From: Agrobacterium vitis
Lineage (GTDB): Bacteria; Pseudomonadota; Alphaproteobacteria; Rhizobiales; Rhizobiaceae
DNA length: 64,000 nt
Assembly (NCBI RefSeq): GCF_014926405.1
Contig: NZ_JACXXJ020000003.1
Span: forward strand, 1,471,001-1,535,000
Direction of reading: 5' to 3'
Position 1 is the stretch's first letter. Each line of letters opens with the position of its first letter. This document shows, in pieces, positions 29,076 through 37,827 of the stretch. Position numbers and translations under genes: made by a program. Under the pieces are notes generated by a model, which was not told the DNA's origin, did no database searches, and saw only the letters and a list, made by a program, of their open reading frames with translations.

Positions 29076-29522
29076 ATGAATATTGTCATCGGCAGCGATC
29101 ACGCGGGTTTTCCGCTGAAGGCGGATGTCATCGCGGTGCTCGAAGAACTCGGCCATGTCGTAGAAGACATCGGCAGCTTCACGCAGGAGCCCGTCGATTT
29201 CCCGGATATTGCAGGCCTTCTCTGCAAGAAGGTCCGCGACGGAGCAGCCGAACGTGGCATCCTGGTTTGCGGCACCGGCGTTGGCGCCGCGATTGCGGCC
29301 AACAAGGTCAACGGCATTCGCGCGGCCGTCTGCCACGACGTGCATTCGGCCCATCAGAGCGTCGAGCATGACGATGTCAACGTCATGTGCATTGGCGCCA
29401 AGATCGTCGGCCCCTGGCTCGCTCGTGATCTCGTCGTCGCCTATCTCGAGGCGGAATTCGACCGCAACGAGGATTTTGTCCGTCGCGTCGAAAAGCTCAC
29501 TGCCATGGAGCAGGCCAACTGA
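29076..29522 (+). CDS. rpiB: RpiB/LacAB-family sugar-phosphate isomerase
   Basis: 148 residues. Typical RpiB features: start MNIVIGSDHAGFPLK, DFPDIAGLLC, the catalytic-cysteine block GILVCGTGVGAAIAANKVNG, IRAAVCHDVHSAHQSVEHDDV and NVMCIGAKIVGPWLA. The family interconverts ribose-5-phosphate and ribulose-5-phosphate or related 4-6 carbon sugar phosphates. Preceded by GGGAGGA. It lies 34 bp ahead of the dehydrogenase gene, in the same operon as the ABC transporter. The symbol denotes family, since the real substrate may be another sugar phosphate. Confidence 0.92.
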   Translation: MNIVIGSDHAGFPLKADVIAVLEELGHVVEDIGSFTQEPVDFPDIAGLLCKKVRDGAAERGILVCGTGVGAAIAANKVNGIRAAVCHDVHSAHQSVEHDDVNVMCIGAKIVGPWLARDLVVAYLEAEFDRNEDFVRRVEKLTAMEQAN

Positions 29523-29556
29523 CCGACACTGGCTCGTGACGCAGGGAGAGAGCGAC

Positions 29557-30480
29557 ATGACGAATCAAGATCTACCCAAACTGGCATTTATCGGACTGGG
29601 CGTGATGGGCCGCGAAATGGCGCTTCATCTTGCCGGCGCTGGTTATCCGCTGAGCGTGTTCGATATATCGTCCGCTGCGGCCGATGCTGTCGTGGCAAAG
29701 GGCGCGACACGCTGCGAGAGCGTGGCTGTGGCCGTCAAGGATGCCGAGATCGCCATCTCGATGTTGCCCAACACACCGCAGGTCGATGATGTCGTCAACC
29801 GCGACGGCGTGCTGGCCAACATGAAGAGCGGCAGCATCTTCATTGACATGAGCACGATCTCGCCGGAAGCCACCCGGGCGATGGGGGCGGCCCTTGCTGG
29901 ACAGGGCATCACAATGCTTGATGCACCGGTGTCCGGCGGCCCGATTGGTGCCAAGAATGCGGCGCTTTCGATCATGGTGGGCGGCGACCGCGCGGCATTC
30001 GACCGTGCCGAGCCCGTGCTGCGGGTGATGGGAACGACGATCAGCCATGTCGGTGCGCCGGGTGCAGGTCAAACGGTCAAGCTGTGCAACCAGCTTGTCT
30101 GCGCGATCAACATTCAGGCCGTCTGCGAGGCGCTTGCCCTCGGCCGGGCAAGCGGCGTCGACCTGTCGCAGATGCGGGACGTGCTGCTCGGCGGCTCGGC
30201 CTCGTCGTGGATGCTCGAAAAGCTCGGCCCCGCGATGATCGCAGGCGATGCCGGCGCCGGCTTCCGCATCGACCTGATGCTCAAGGACCTTCGCCTCGTG
30301 CTCGAAATGGCCGGACAGAACGATGTCGCGCTGCCTGGCACTTCACTCGTCACCGCACAATATGTGGAGGCCCGTGCTCACGGTGAGGGCTCGAATGGCA
30401 ACCAGGCGCTGTTCCGGGTCTATGACCGGATGACGGGGCAGGACGCATCGCGCCTTCCGGTCATGGAAAATCAGTCATGA
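29557..30480 (+). CDS. 3-hydroxyisobutyrate-dehydrogenase-family oxidoreductase
   Basis: 307 residues from the ATG at 29557 (preceded by AGGGAGAG). NAD(P)-binding Rossmann start LAFIGLGVMGREMALHLAGA, substrate block DAPVSGGPIGAKNAALSIMV, catalytic lysine region GAGQTVKLCNQLV and a C-terminal helical domain. Family members oxidise beta-hydroxyacids, and relatives act on glycerate, tartronate semialdehyde or threonate. With a ribokinase-like kinase and an RpiB isomerase nearby, a sugar-acid pathway is plausible but not proven. The stop overlaps the next start (ATGA), coupling it to the permease gene. Confidence 0.9.
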   Translation: MTNQDLPKLAFIGLGVMGREMALHLAGAGYPLSVFDISSAAADAVVAKGATRCESVAVAVKDAEIAISMLPNTPQVDDVVNRDGVLANMKSGSIFIDMSTISPEATRAMGAALAGQGITMLDAPVSGGPIGAKNAALSIMVGGDRAAFDRAEPVLRVMGTTISHVGAPGAGQTVKLCNQLVCAINIQAVCEALALGRASGVDLSQMRDVLLGGSASSWMLEKLGPAMIAGDAGAGFRIDLMLKDLRLVLEMAGQNDVALPGTSLVTAQYVEARAHGEGSNGNQALFRVYDRMTGQDASRLPVMENQS

Positions 30481-31154
30481 CCCTCGATTTTTCTGTCGTC
30501 CTTCTCCGGTGGCAGATGCTGATCGACGGGATGGCGCTGACGGCTCAGCTCGCTCTGATCACGACGATCACCGGGTTCCTGATCGGCACGGCCTGCGCTA
30601 TCGCGCGCCGGTCGGGCGGACCCGTGCTCCAGTGGGTCGCGGCAACCTATGTCGAGAGCTTCCGAAACACGCCGTTTCTGGTTCAGATCTTCGTGATCTA
30701 CTTTGGCCTTTCGAGCCTGGGCTTCTCGTTCAGCGCGCTTGTGGTCGCGGTGATCGCGCTGACCGTCAATGTCGGCGCCTATACGGCCGAGATCATGCGG
30801 GCGGGTTTCGATTCGATCCAGAAGGGACAGTGGGAAGCCGGCGAATGCCTCGGGCTTTCGCCGGTGCAACTCTACTGGCATGTGGGACTGCGTCCCGCCA
30901 TGGAGCGGGTCTATCCGGCTCTCACCAGCCAGTTCATCCTGCTGATGCTTGCCTCGTCGGTCACCTCGCAGATCTCAGCCGAGGAACTGACGGCGGCGGC
31001 GAATTTCATCCAGTCAGAAACGTACCGGCCTTTCGAAGCCTATATCGTTGTGGCGGTTCTCTATCTTTTTCTGTCGCTGGTCATGCGGGCCGTCTTCTGG
31101 GCGCTTGGCATGCTCATGTTCCCGCGCCGTCGCCGGCTCGGCACGCCGCTGTGA
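30477..31154 (+). CDS. polar amino-acid-type ABC transporter permease
   Basis: 225 residues, about five membrane segments. The HisM/GlnP family signatures are visible: EVFRNTPFLVQ-like ESFRNTPFLVQIFVIYFGL, and the EAA loop YTAEIMRAGFDSIQKGQWEA followed by GECLGLSPVQLYWHVGLRPA. It overlaps the dehydrogenase stop by ATGA and is followed 10 bp later by the second permease. Together they would form the heterodimeric inner-membrane channel of the importer. Confidence 0.92.
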   Translation: MTLDFSVVLLRWQMLIDGMALTAQLALITTITGFLIGTACAIARRSGGPVLQWVAATYVESFRNTPFLVQIFVIYFGLSSLGFSFSALVVAVIALTVNVGAYTAEIMRAGFDSIQKGQWEAGECLGLSPVQLYWHVGLRPAMERVYPALTSQFILLMLASSVTSQISAEELTAAANFIQSETYRPFEAYIVVAVLYLFLSLVMRAVFWALGMLMFPRRRRLGTPL

Positions 31155-31164
31155 GGAGGGAACG

Positions 31165-31842
31165 ATGACCACGGCATTCAATATCAACCATCTGCAGTTT
31201 CTGGTGACCGGAGCCTTCTGGACGCTTGTGCTGAGCGTCATGGCCTTCGTCGGTGGCGGACTGTTCGGCTTTCTTGTGGCTTTGGGCAGAATTACGCCGT
31301 CACGCACGGTTCGCATCTTCACTGGCGCCTATGTCCAACTGATCCAGGGCACGCCACTACTCGTGATCATGTTCATCATCTACTTCGGCCTGCCGACGCT
31401 CGGTTTCTCCATCACGCCGCTATTTGCCGCTGGCCTGTCTCTGACGATCTATGTCAGCGCCTATCTGGGCGAGATCTGGCGAGGTTGTCTGGAATCCGTG
31501 CCCAAGGCGCAGTGGGAAGCGGCGGAATGCCTGGCGCTGTCGAAGATGCAACGCATGTTCAAGGTCATCCTGCCACAGGCGGTAAGGATCGCGACCCCAC
31601 CGACGGTCGGTTTCAGCGTCCAGATCGTCAAGAATACATCGCTCGCGTCAGTCGTCGGTTTTGTCGAGCTGACGCGCGCCGGGCAGCTCATCAACAATTC
31701 CATCTTCGAGCCCTTCCTCATCTATCTCGTCGTTGCAGCCCTCTACTTTTGCCTCTGCTTTCCGCTGTCGGCATTCAGTCAGAAGCTCGAGCGGCGGGGT
31801 CCGAGAATGCGGACGACGGTTAAGCCAGCGACACAAAGCTGA
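31165..31842 (+). CDS. polar amino-acid-type ABC transporter permease, second subunit
   Basis: 225 residues from the ATG at 31165 (GAGGAGGG 5 bp upstream); longer in-frame starts would lie inside the first permease gene. YVQLIQGTPLLVIMFIIYFG and the EAA loop ISAYLGEIWRG-like text (VSAYLGEIWRGCLESVPKAQ) match the HisQ/HisM family. It pairs with the previous protein. The ATPase gene follows after 21 bp. Confidence 0.92.
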   Translation: MTTAFNINHLQFLVTGAFWTLVLSVMAFVGGGLFGFLVALGRITPSRTVRIFTGAYVQLIQGTPLLVIMFIIYFGLPTLGFSITPLFAAGLSLTIYVSAYLGEIWRGCLESVPKAQWEAAECLALSKMQRMFKVILPQAVRIATPPTVGFSVQIVKNTSLASVVGFVELTRAGQLINNSIFEPFLIYLVVAALYFCLCFPLSAFSQKLERRGPRMRTTVKPATQS

Positions 31843-31863
31843 AGAGTTTGAGGGAGGCAGAGC

Positions 31864-32589
31864 ATGCCAATGATTGCACTGAATGACGTGAGGAAGAGCT
31901 TTGGCGCGATCACCGTGCTCAAGGGTGTAACATTTTCCGTGGACAAGGGGCAGGTTGCAGCACTCATCGGTGCCAGCGGCTCAGGTAAGAGCACGGCTCT
32001 GCGCTGCATCGATCGGCTGGAGGTGATCGACAGCGGTGAGATCACGGTGGCGGACCACAGGGTTCACGATCCGAACCTCAATCTGAGAAAGCTCAGGCTC
32101 GACGTCGGCATCGTGTTCCAGAGCTACAATCTGTTTCCGCACCTCACGATCGAGGAGAACATCTTGCTCGCGCCGTGCTCGGTCAAGAAATTGCCGAAGA
32201 CACAGGCCCATGAGCTGGCTCTTGCTGCACTTGAGAGGGTGGGCCTATCCGACAAGGCCGACAATTATCCCGAACAGCTGTCCGGTGGACAGCAGCAGCG
32301 AGCCGCTATCGCCAGATCGCTGGCGATGGAACCGAAGGTCATGCTGTTCGACGAGGTGACGTCGGCGCTCGATCCCAAGCTGACCGGCGAGGTGTTGCGC
32401 GTCATCGAGAAGCTCGCCGAAAGCGGCATGACCATGATCATGGTCACCCATGAAATGAACTTCGCACGCAAGGTGGCGGACCGCGTCATCTTCATGCATC
32501 GCGGCCTTGTCCACGAGGAAGGCGATGCCGGGATGCTAAGTGCTCCGCAAACATCGGAGCTGCAGGAGTTCCTGAGCCACGATCTGTAA
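31864..32589 (+). CDS. ABC transporter ATP-binding protein
   Basis: 241 residues. Walker [11 protein letters not shown]-loop [10 protein letters not shown], signature [17 protein letters not shown], Walker [13 protein letters not shown] and the switch histidine in [13 protein letters not shown] are all intact, as in HisP/GlnQ ATPases of polar amino-acid importers. A ribosome-binding GGGAGGC precedes it. It energises the two upstream permeases. Confidence 0.95.
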   Translation: MPMIALNDVRKSFGAITVLKGVTFSVDKGQVAALIGASGSGKSTALRCIDRLEVIDSGEITVADHRVHDPNLNLRKLRLDVGIVFQSYNLFPHLTIEENILLAPCSVKKLPKTQAHELALAALERVGLSDKADNYPEQLSGGQQQRAAIARSLAMEPKVMLFDEVTSALDPKLTGEVLRVIEKLAESGMTMIMVTHEMNFARKVADRVIFMHRGLVHEEGDAGMLSAPQTSELQEFLSHDL

Positions 32590-32614
32590 TTTTCATCAAA
32601 CCGGAGGAATAAAG

Positions 32615-33418
32615 ATGAAATTTCTGAAAACGCTTGCACTGGTTGGTACAGTAGGTGCTGTTCTAGCAAGCCAGTCGCTGCCGGCATCCGCCGACACCTT
32701 TGCCGACATCCTGGCCGCAAAGAAGATCCGCATCGCAACCGATCTTGCCATCCCGCCGTCTGGCATGCTGGACGCGAACCTCAAGCCCGTCGGTTCCGAC
32801 GTGGAGACGGCCCAGCAGCTGGCCAAGGATTGGGGTGTCGAGGTCGAGTTCGTCCAGACGACGGGCGCGACCCGTATTCCGAACCTGCAGACCAACAAGG
32901 CGGATATCGTCATCTCCACCCTGTCTGTCACCCCGGAACGCGCCCAGGTGATCGATTTCTCGAAGCCCTATGCTGGCCTCCAGTCCGTCATCGCCGCGCC
33001 GGCGGCCTCGCCGATCAAGGATTGGGCCGATCTCAAGGGGCAGGCCATCACTGTGACCCGCGGCACGACCCAGGATACCGAGCTGACCAAGATGGCGGCC
33101 GAGCATGGCTTCACGGTGACGCGTTACGACGACGATGCGACGATGGTGACAGCCGCCGTATCCGGCCAGGCCAAGTTGATCGCGACCTCCGCCACGCTGG
33201 TCAAGCAGGTTCATGACAAGAACCCGACGCTGGCCTTTGAGCCGAAGATCACCATTCGCGTGCTGAACCTCGCGATTGGCGTTCGCAAGAACGAACCAGA
33301 ACTGTTGGCGAAATTGAACGAATGGGTAGCTTCAAACCTTCAGAACGGGAAGCTCAACGAGATCTATCAGAAGTATCACGGCACGCCAATCCCGGCGGAG
33401 ATCGTCAACCCAAAGTGA
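32615..33418 (+). CDS. ABC transporter substrate-binding protein (SBP type 3), first copy
   Basis: 267 residues with a signal peptide (MKFLKTLALVGTVGAVLASQ..PASA). Mature region: KIRIATDLAIPPSGMLDANL, TTGATRIPNLQTNKADIVIS, TPERAQVIDFSKPY, TRGTTQDTELTKMA and LNEIYQKYHGTPIP. It fits the polar amino-acid binding family, and the TGATRIPNLQTNKAD segment probably contributes to ligand contact. It lies 25 bp after the ATPase gene. A hairpin and 155 bp separate it from a second, similar binding protein. Confidence 0.93.
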   Translation: MKFLKTLALVGTVGAVLASQSLPASADTFADILAAKKIRIATDLAIPPSGMLDANLKPVGSDVETAQQLAKDWGVEVEFVQTTGATRIPNLQTNKADIVISTLSVTPERAQVIDFSKPYAGLQSVIAAPAASPIKDWADLKGQAITVTRGTTQDTELTKMAAEHGFTVTRYDDDATMVTAAVSGQAKLIATSATLVKQVHDKNPTLAFEPKITIRVLNLAIGVRKNEPELLAKLNEWVASNLQNGKLNEIYQKYHGTPIPAEIVNPK

Positions 33419-33494
33419 CAGCGACCAAGTCGCTAGCGACTGCGGTGGTTGGGTCTGGAGGAGTGATTTTGCCACCGTGAATTCCGAATGGACC

Positions 33495-33524
33495 CGGAAG
33501 CCTTGCCATTGCGCAAGGCTTCCG
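33495..33524 (+). terminator. hairpin between the two binding-protein genes
   Basis: CGGAAGCCTTG (33495-33505) pairs perfectly with CAAGGCTTCCG (33514-33524) around an 8-base loop. No U-run follows. It may lower read-through to the second binding-protein gene or stabilise the 3' end of the upstream message. Confidence 0.6.
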
Positions 33525-33573
33525 AGGTTAAATTCCTAAAGCCGTCAACAAGAGAAAAAGTGGAGGAGAACGC

Positions 33574-34377
33574 ATGGCAATCCGAAAGACTTTGGCCATA
33601 ATTGGCATTTTAGGAGCAATGGCTGTGACAGTCGCGGCCAAAGCGGCAGCAGACAGTTTCAGCGACATCAAAACGGCTGGCAAGATCCGCGTGGCGATTG
33701 ATCTTGCCAGCCCACCGAACGGGATGCTCGATGCAGGTCTCAAACCTGTCGGCTCGGATGTCGAAACTGCCGAACTGCTTGCGAGAGACTGGGGTGTTCA
33801 GCTGGAACTTATCCAGACGACCGGCGCGACACGCATCCCGAACCTGCAGACCAACAAGGCAGATGTCGTCATCTCGACCCTGGCAGTGACTCCGGAGCGT
33901 AAGCAGGTCATCGCGTTTTCGAAGCCCTATTCCGGCCAGTTGTCTATGGTCGCTGCACCCGCTTCGCTGCAGATCAGGGATTGGACGGATCTGAGAGGCA
34001 AGGTCGTTACCGTGTGCCGTGGAACGACGCAGGATACGGACATGACGAAGCGGGCAACGGAGTTCGGTTACACGATCGCCCGCTATGATGATGAAGGCGC
34101 GATGGTGACAGCAGCTGTGTCGGGGCAGGCGACGATTGTCGCCTCCTCAGAAGCGCTGATCAAACAGATTGCGGTAAAGAGCAAAGGAAATCCGTTCGAG
34201 CCGAAATTTACGATCCGCGTCTTCGACCTTGCCATCGGTGTCCGGAAAAACGAGCCTGAGTTGCTCGCAGCACTCGATCAATGGGTTGCCGACAATCTGA
34301 AGAACGGTAAACTCAACGATATATACCAGCGCCACCATGGCCATGCTCTGCCGAAGGAAGTCGTGGAGCGAAAGTAA
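33574..34377 (+). CDS. ABC transporter substrate-binding protein (SBP type 3), second copy
   Basis: 267 residues, the same length as the protein at 32615 and clearly paralogous throughout (KIRVAIDLASPPNGMLDAGL, TTGATRIPNLQTNKADVVIS, CRGTTQDTDMTKRA, LNDIYQRHHGHALP). It has its own signal peptide (ending AVTVAAKAAADS) and a GGAGGAGAACGC ribosome site. Differences concentrate in surface and cleft-lining stretches, so it may widen the substrate range of the same transporter. It is the last gene of the operon, and a GC hairpin follows at 34444-34464. Confidence 0.93.
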   Translation: MAIRKTLAIIGILGAMAVTVAAKAAADSFSDIKTAGKIRVAIDLASPPNGMLDAGLKPVGSDVETAELLARDWGVQLELIQTTGATRIPNLQTNKADVVISTLAVTPERKQVIAFSKPYSGQLSMVAAPASLQIRDWTDLRGKVVTVCRGTTQDTDMTKRATEFGYTIARYDDEGAMVTAAVSGQATIVASSEALIKQIAVKSKGNPFEPKFTIRVFDLAIGVRKNEPELLAALDQWVADNLKNGKLNDIYQRHHGHALPKEVVERK

Positions 34378-34443
34378 GATCTCTTGATGCGCCAACCGCC
34401 AATACGGTGGAGACAGAAATAGCCGGTCGACTAATTTTCAAAG

Positions 34444-34464
34444 CCGCCGCCGATATTGCGGCGG
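34444..34464 (+). terminator. GC-rich hairpin after the second binding-protein gene
   Basis: CCGCCGC (34444-34450) pairs with GCGGCGG (34458-34464) around a 7-base loop, 67 bp after the stop codon. No T-run follows, so it is a possible but weak terminator. Confidence 0.45.
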
Positions 34465-34954
34465 TAGTCAGATCATCGCACTTTCCTTACCTTGAACTCG
34501 GTTCTTATCCATGAAAGTCGAGCCACTCTGGCATACTTATGGCCGAAGTGAACTCAATCCATCGGTATGGCTGACTGCCCACCTTGCCGTCGCCTATGTG
34601 CGATTTTGCACGAGCGCGGCGTGGTTGCGACACCCAAACATTGTTGGCAATGAAGGGGAAATAGAGCGGACCTCACTCATTTCAGAGATCCTCTAGGTTG
34701 CTGTGCGCGACAATGCCGACTGGTTAACTTCTGTCGTCGCCGGCGCAATAAATTGGAAGTCATTCGTGTATCAGATCTTTGCGATGCCTTTCCGGCGGGT
34801 CATTCAACCTTCCCCCTACAGCTCTAGTAGCTAGAAGTCGTTCAACGGCGTCCATTGTCCCAAGGGATCCATCATTAAAAATTTTGAGAGCGGAGAAAGG
34901 CGCTTTAATCTCGCTCCCCCACAACGGTAAACCGGCTTCCATGCTTTGGCGCTA
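34465..34954. other. intergenic, no supported gene
   Basis: About 490 bp between the transport operon and the IS630 relic. A 61-codon frame at 34511-34696 lacks a ribosome site and any recognisable domain and is not called. Confidence 0.4.
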
Positions 34955-35996
34955 GAGCGCGTCCGTTGAACGGAATCGTGTTGAGGATTCCCCTGACCCC
35001 CGAATTCTGGTTCAATCGCTCCGAATGGTGATTTGGTCGGAGGCAATATGCCCGAGCTTTCAGCGATGATCTGAGTAGTCGCGTTCTGGCTGCGTCACGG
35101 GATGGCATGTCGGCGCGCTCAGCAGCGACCGATTTGAGATTGGCATTTCGACAGCGATCGCTTGGATTGCGAGTGCGCGCGCTGGTCGGTTGAAGCCTGC
35201 GAAACAGGGCCGACGCGGCGGTTCGCGCCTCGATGCCCACGAGGACCTCATCGTCGGCATGATCAAAGAGGCGAAAGACATTACCCTCAACGAGATGGTC
35301 CTGCCATTGCGTGAGGGGAGAGCCGTCTCCATTGGCCGCAGCGCACTCGATGTCTGGCTGCGAAGGCGCGGCTGGACATTCAAAAAAGACCGCACATGCA
35401 GTGGAGCAGGAGTGTCCCGACCTCCTGAAGCGTCTCCGCGACTGGTTCGACGGCCAGTTCGATCTCGATCCGGCGCGGCTTGTCTTCATTGATGAAACCG
35501 GCCTGAGCACGAAGATGTCTCGGCTTCGCGGATGGGCCCGTTGCGACGATCGATGCCGCTCCCCGATCCCACACGGGCACTGGAAGACGACGACATTCAC
35601 CGGGGCGCTCAGGCTCTCGGGCATTACAGCGCCTATGGTCCTCGACGGTGCGATGAACGGAGGCGCGTTCCAGGCCTTTGTCGAATAGGTTCTCGTTCGC
35701 ATCTTGGCACCAGGCGACATCGTCATCATGGACAATCTGCCTGCACACAAGGCGGAAGGAGTGCGTCACGCAATCGAAGGTGCGGGATGCCGGTTACTCT
35801 ACCTTCCTCCCTACAGTCCATACTTCAATCGAGAAGGCCTTCGCCAAGTTGAAGGCTGTCTTGCGCGCCAAAGCCGAGCGAACGGTCAAGGGCTTATGGA
35901 ATACGGTCGGCCAGATCGTCACATTGTTCGAACCGCAAGAATGCGCCAACTTCTTCAAATCATGCGGATATGACCCCGAGTAAAACGGACACGCTC
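34955..35996 (+). mobile_element. IS630-family element, degenerate
   Basis: The ends show imperfect inverted repeats reading GAGCGCGTCCGTT (34955 inward) and GAGCGTGTCCGTT (35996 inward). They are flanked by TA on both sides (34953-34954 and 35997-35998), the expected TA duplication of IS630. The length is 1042 bp and the transposase inside is broken. Confidence 0.8.
35048..35983 (+). pseudogene. IS630-family transposase, multiple frameshifts
   Basis: Recognisable pieces in three frames: FSDDLSSRVL and LAASRDGMSARSAAT near the start; KPAKQGRRGGSRLDAHEDLI; DPARLVFIDETGLSTKMSRL; PHGHWKTTTFTGAL; then, after an in-frame TAG at 35686, [30 protein letters not shown]; and [20 protein letters not shown]. 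The first two catalytic aspartate blocks remain. The glutamate block is split by a frame change near 35830. The original probably began at ATG 35048. Nonfunctional. Confidence 0.88.
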
Positions 35997-36158
35997 TAGA
36001 TCCGCAGCACCGGTAATATCCCCTTCCAACATCACTAAGTCCAAACATCATCCGCCATTATAAAGTGCGAGCATGCCTGTCTTGGGCGCGTTGATGCCAT
36101 CAGCTCAAACGAACCTTTGACGCTGAGACGTCATGCGGGCCTCAATACTGGCGTCACC

Positions 36159-36395
36159 TCATTGCTGTGCAGTGGGCCGTTCGAGCTCGATAACCTGAGC
36201 GCAAATCATCAGGTTCTGCGCAATTTCCCGGCACTGATCCGGCGTCATCGAAAACTGGACGGCCTGGGCGCATTTCCCCGGCTCACCGATCACCAGTTTT
36301 ACGATGCAGGACATGCCTTGCTCGATGTAGCGACTGAACTCTTGTAGCGGCGGTCCAATAAGACGTCCGGCTTGATCGAGATCTGGAGGAGGCAT
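36159..36395 (-). CDS. small conserved protein of unknown function, second copy
   Basis: 78 residues starting MPPPDLDQAGRLIGPP. It is homologous to the small protein at 11957-12160, with the shared block [20 protein letters not shown] and IELERPTA. The frame is intact. As in the other copy, it is transcribed divergently from an MCP gene, here a dead one at 36491. Survival of the small gene after decay of its neighbour suggests either an independent function or recent decay. No signal peptide, membrane segment or known domain is visible. Confidence 0.7.
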   Translation of the reverse strand: MPPPDLDQAGRLIGPPLQEFSRYIEQGMSCIVKLVIGEPGKCAQAVQFSMTPDQCREIAQNLMICAQVIELERPTAQQ

Positions 36396-36490
36396 GGTTG
36401 TGTTTCCAGGAGGCGTGACGATTCTGTTCCGTATTTGACCAGACGAACGTTAAATTTATAATTAAATGTCGATTAATGGAGATTGTGCGT

Positions 36491-37120
36491 ATCGTGAAGT
36501 TTGCGATCGACGTGAATGGTCGCGTCGAAAACGTCGGTCAACTCGCCGGTGCCTGAAATAGTCTCGCCGATGGGGACCTGTCTCAGAAGATCGACAAGCC
36601 GTTTATTCCCTCGCACGAACAGCTGCGCACCGACTTTTATGCTGCATCTGACAAGCTGAAACGCGCCATGGCGAGGGTTGGCGACAATGCTCGGGGCTTC
36701 GGCCAGGTCGACAGAGACCCGCACCGCGGCGGATGATCTTGCAAAGCGGACCGAGCAGCAGGCAGCCTCGGTTGAGCAGACGGCCTCTGCGCTTGAGGAG
36801 ATCACGACGACGGTAAAGGATTCCAGCCGCCGTGCCGAAGAAGGGGGCCAGTTAGTGACCCGAACCCGTGATCACGCCGAACATTCCGGCCAGGTGGTGG
36901 GCGTTTGACATCGGCGCCATGGACCAGATCGAAAAGTCATCGGGCGAGATTTTCAACCCATCGGCGTCATCGATGAGATCGCTTTCCAGACAACTGCTGG
37001 CGCTGAATGCAGGTCTAGAGGCTGCCCGTGCCGTCGATGCCGGCAAGGGCTTCGCGGTCGTCGCCCAGAAAGTGCGCGATGCGCGCGAATATTTCTCGTA
37101 TCGCCATGTGCGGCAATGAG
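36491..37120 (+). pseudogene. methyl-accepting chemotaxis protein remnant
   Basis: Starts inside a PAS end (IVKFAIDVNGRVENVGQLAG, like [18 protein letters not shown] of the intact receptor), then an in-frame TGA, then SLADGDLSQKIDKPFIPSHE and KLKRAMARVGDNAR. After a shift the signalling helix [20 protein letters not shown] and [14 protein letters not shown] is seen, and after further shifts [30 protein letters not shown] and VVAQKVRDA. The rest of the tip and the C-terminus are missing. Both PAS sensors are gone. It is a decayed copy of the receptor type at 9990 and 40651. Confidence 0.85.
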
Positions 37121-37127
37121 AGCCGGT

Positions 37128-37160
37128 TGTAGAGAATACTACCACGGAATATTCTCTACA
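37128..37160. promoter_or_regulatory. 11-bp perfect inverted repeat upstream of the XRE regulator
   Basis: TGTAGAGAATA (37128-37138) and its exact complement TATTCTCTACA (37150-37160) are separated by 11 bp, placing the two half-sites two helical turns apart on the same face. The pair ends 35 bp before the first start codon of the XRE gene. An operator for that regulator, bound by two dimers or a tetramer, is the simplest reading. A transcript hairpin is an alternative. Confidence 0.65.
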
Positions 37161-37195
37161 CCGCGCATCGTAACCTGCATATTTCACTGAACTGA

Positions 37196-37630
37196 ATGGA
37201 GAGAGCCTTGGGATTTCCGAAAATACCACATGAAACCGACTTCGACGTTGGACAAAAAATCAAAGCCCGCAGACGTGCGATCGGGATGAGCCAGGAAACC
37301 TTGGGCAAAGCCCTCGGCATCACGTTTCAGCAAATCCAGAAGTATGAAAAGGGCACCAACAGGGTTGGCGCAAGCCGCTTGTCGAACATTGCCGATTTCC
37401 TCGCGGTGCCTATCTCATATTTCTTTCGCGACAATGATGAAAATTCTGAACGGTCATCCGAAAGCATGTCGCTCCCGGATGACGAAATCACGCGGTTTTT
37501 AGCCACCAGCGAAGGACAGGCGCTGAACAAGGCATTTGCCAAGATAAAAGTGAAAATTGTTAAACGCAGTGTCGTTGCTTTGACCAAGACGCTGGCGAAG
37601 GTCAACGATGAGCCGACAGAAGTGACTTAG
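37196..37630 (+). CDS. XRE-family regulator, PraR-like
   Basis: 144 residues. The helix-turn-helix lies at about 25-75: KIKARRRAIGMSQETLGKAL, then ITFQQIQKYEKGTNRVGASRLSN-like text with the typical rhizobial block QIQKYEKGTNRVGASRL. The C-terminal part has LNKAFAKIK..IVKRSVVALTKTLA, as in the PraR/Cro-type regulators of rhizobia that control biofilm and quorum-sensing genes. The start may be the ATG at 37196 or, better supplied, the TTG at 37208, which follows GGAGAG by 4-5 bp. The inverted repeat upstream suggests autoregulation. The exact targets here are unknown. Confidence 0.88.
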   Translation: MERALGFPKIPHETDFDVGQKIKARRRAIGMSQETLGKALGITFQQIQKYEKGTNRVGASRLSNIADFLAVPISYFFRDNDENSERSSESMSLPDDEITRFLATSEGQALNKAFAKIKVKIVKRSVVALTKTLAKVNDEPTEVT

Positions 37631-37827
37631 CCCCGTTCCCGCATGATCGCGTTAGATCTGCTGGAAAGCTTTTGTTATTGCTACTGAATGAAATCTCGCT
37701 CTCACAAACAAAGTTCGTGCCAACCATTGGCAATTTAACTCGGACTTAAAACGCGGGGCACAAGAATAAAAACAGCGCGTACTTTCTTCAACCGATCCAC
37801 GAGGGTCCTTTAGACGATTGTTTTCAG

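Noticed and set aside
34511..34696. 61-codon frame in the gap after the transport operon
   Set aside because: No ribosome site, no recognisable domain and no neighbour context.
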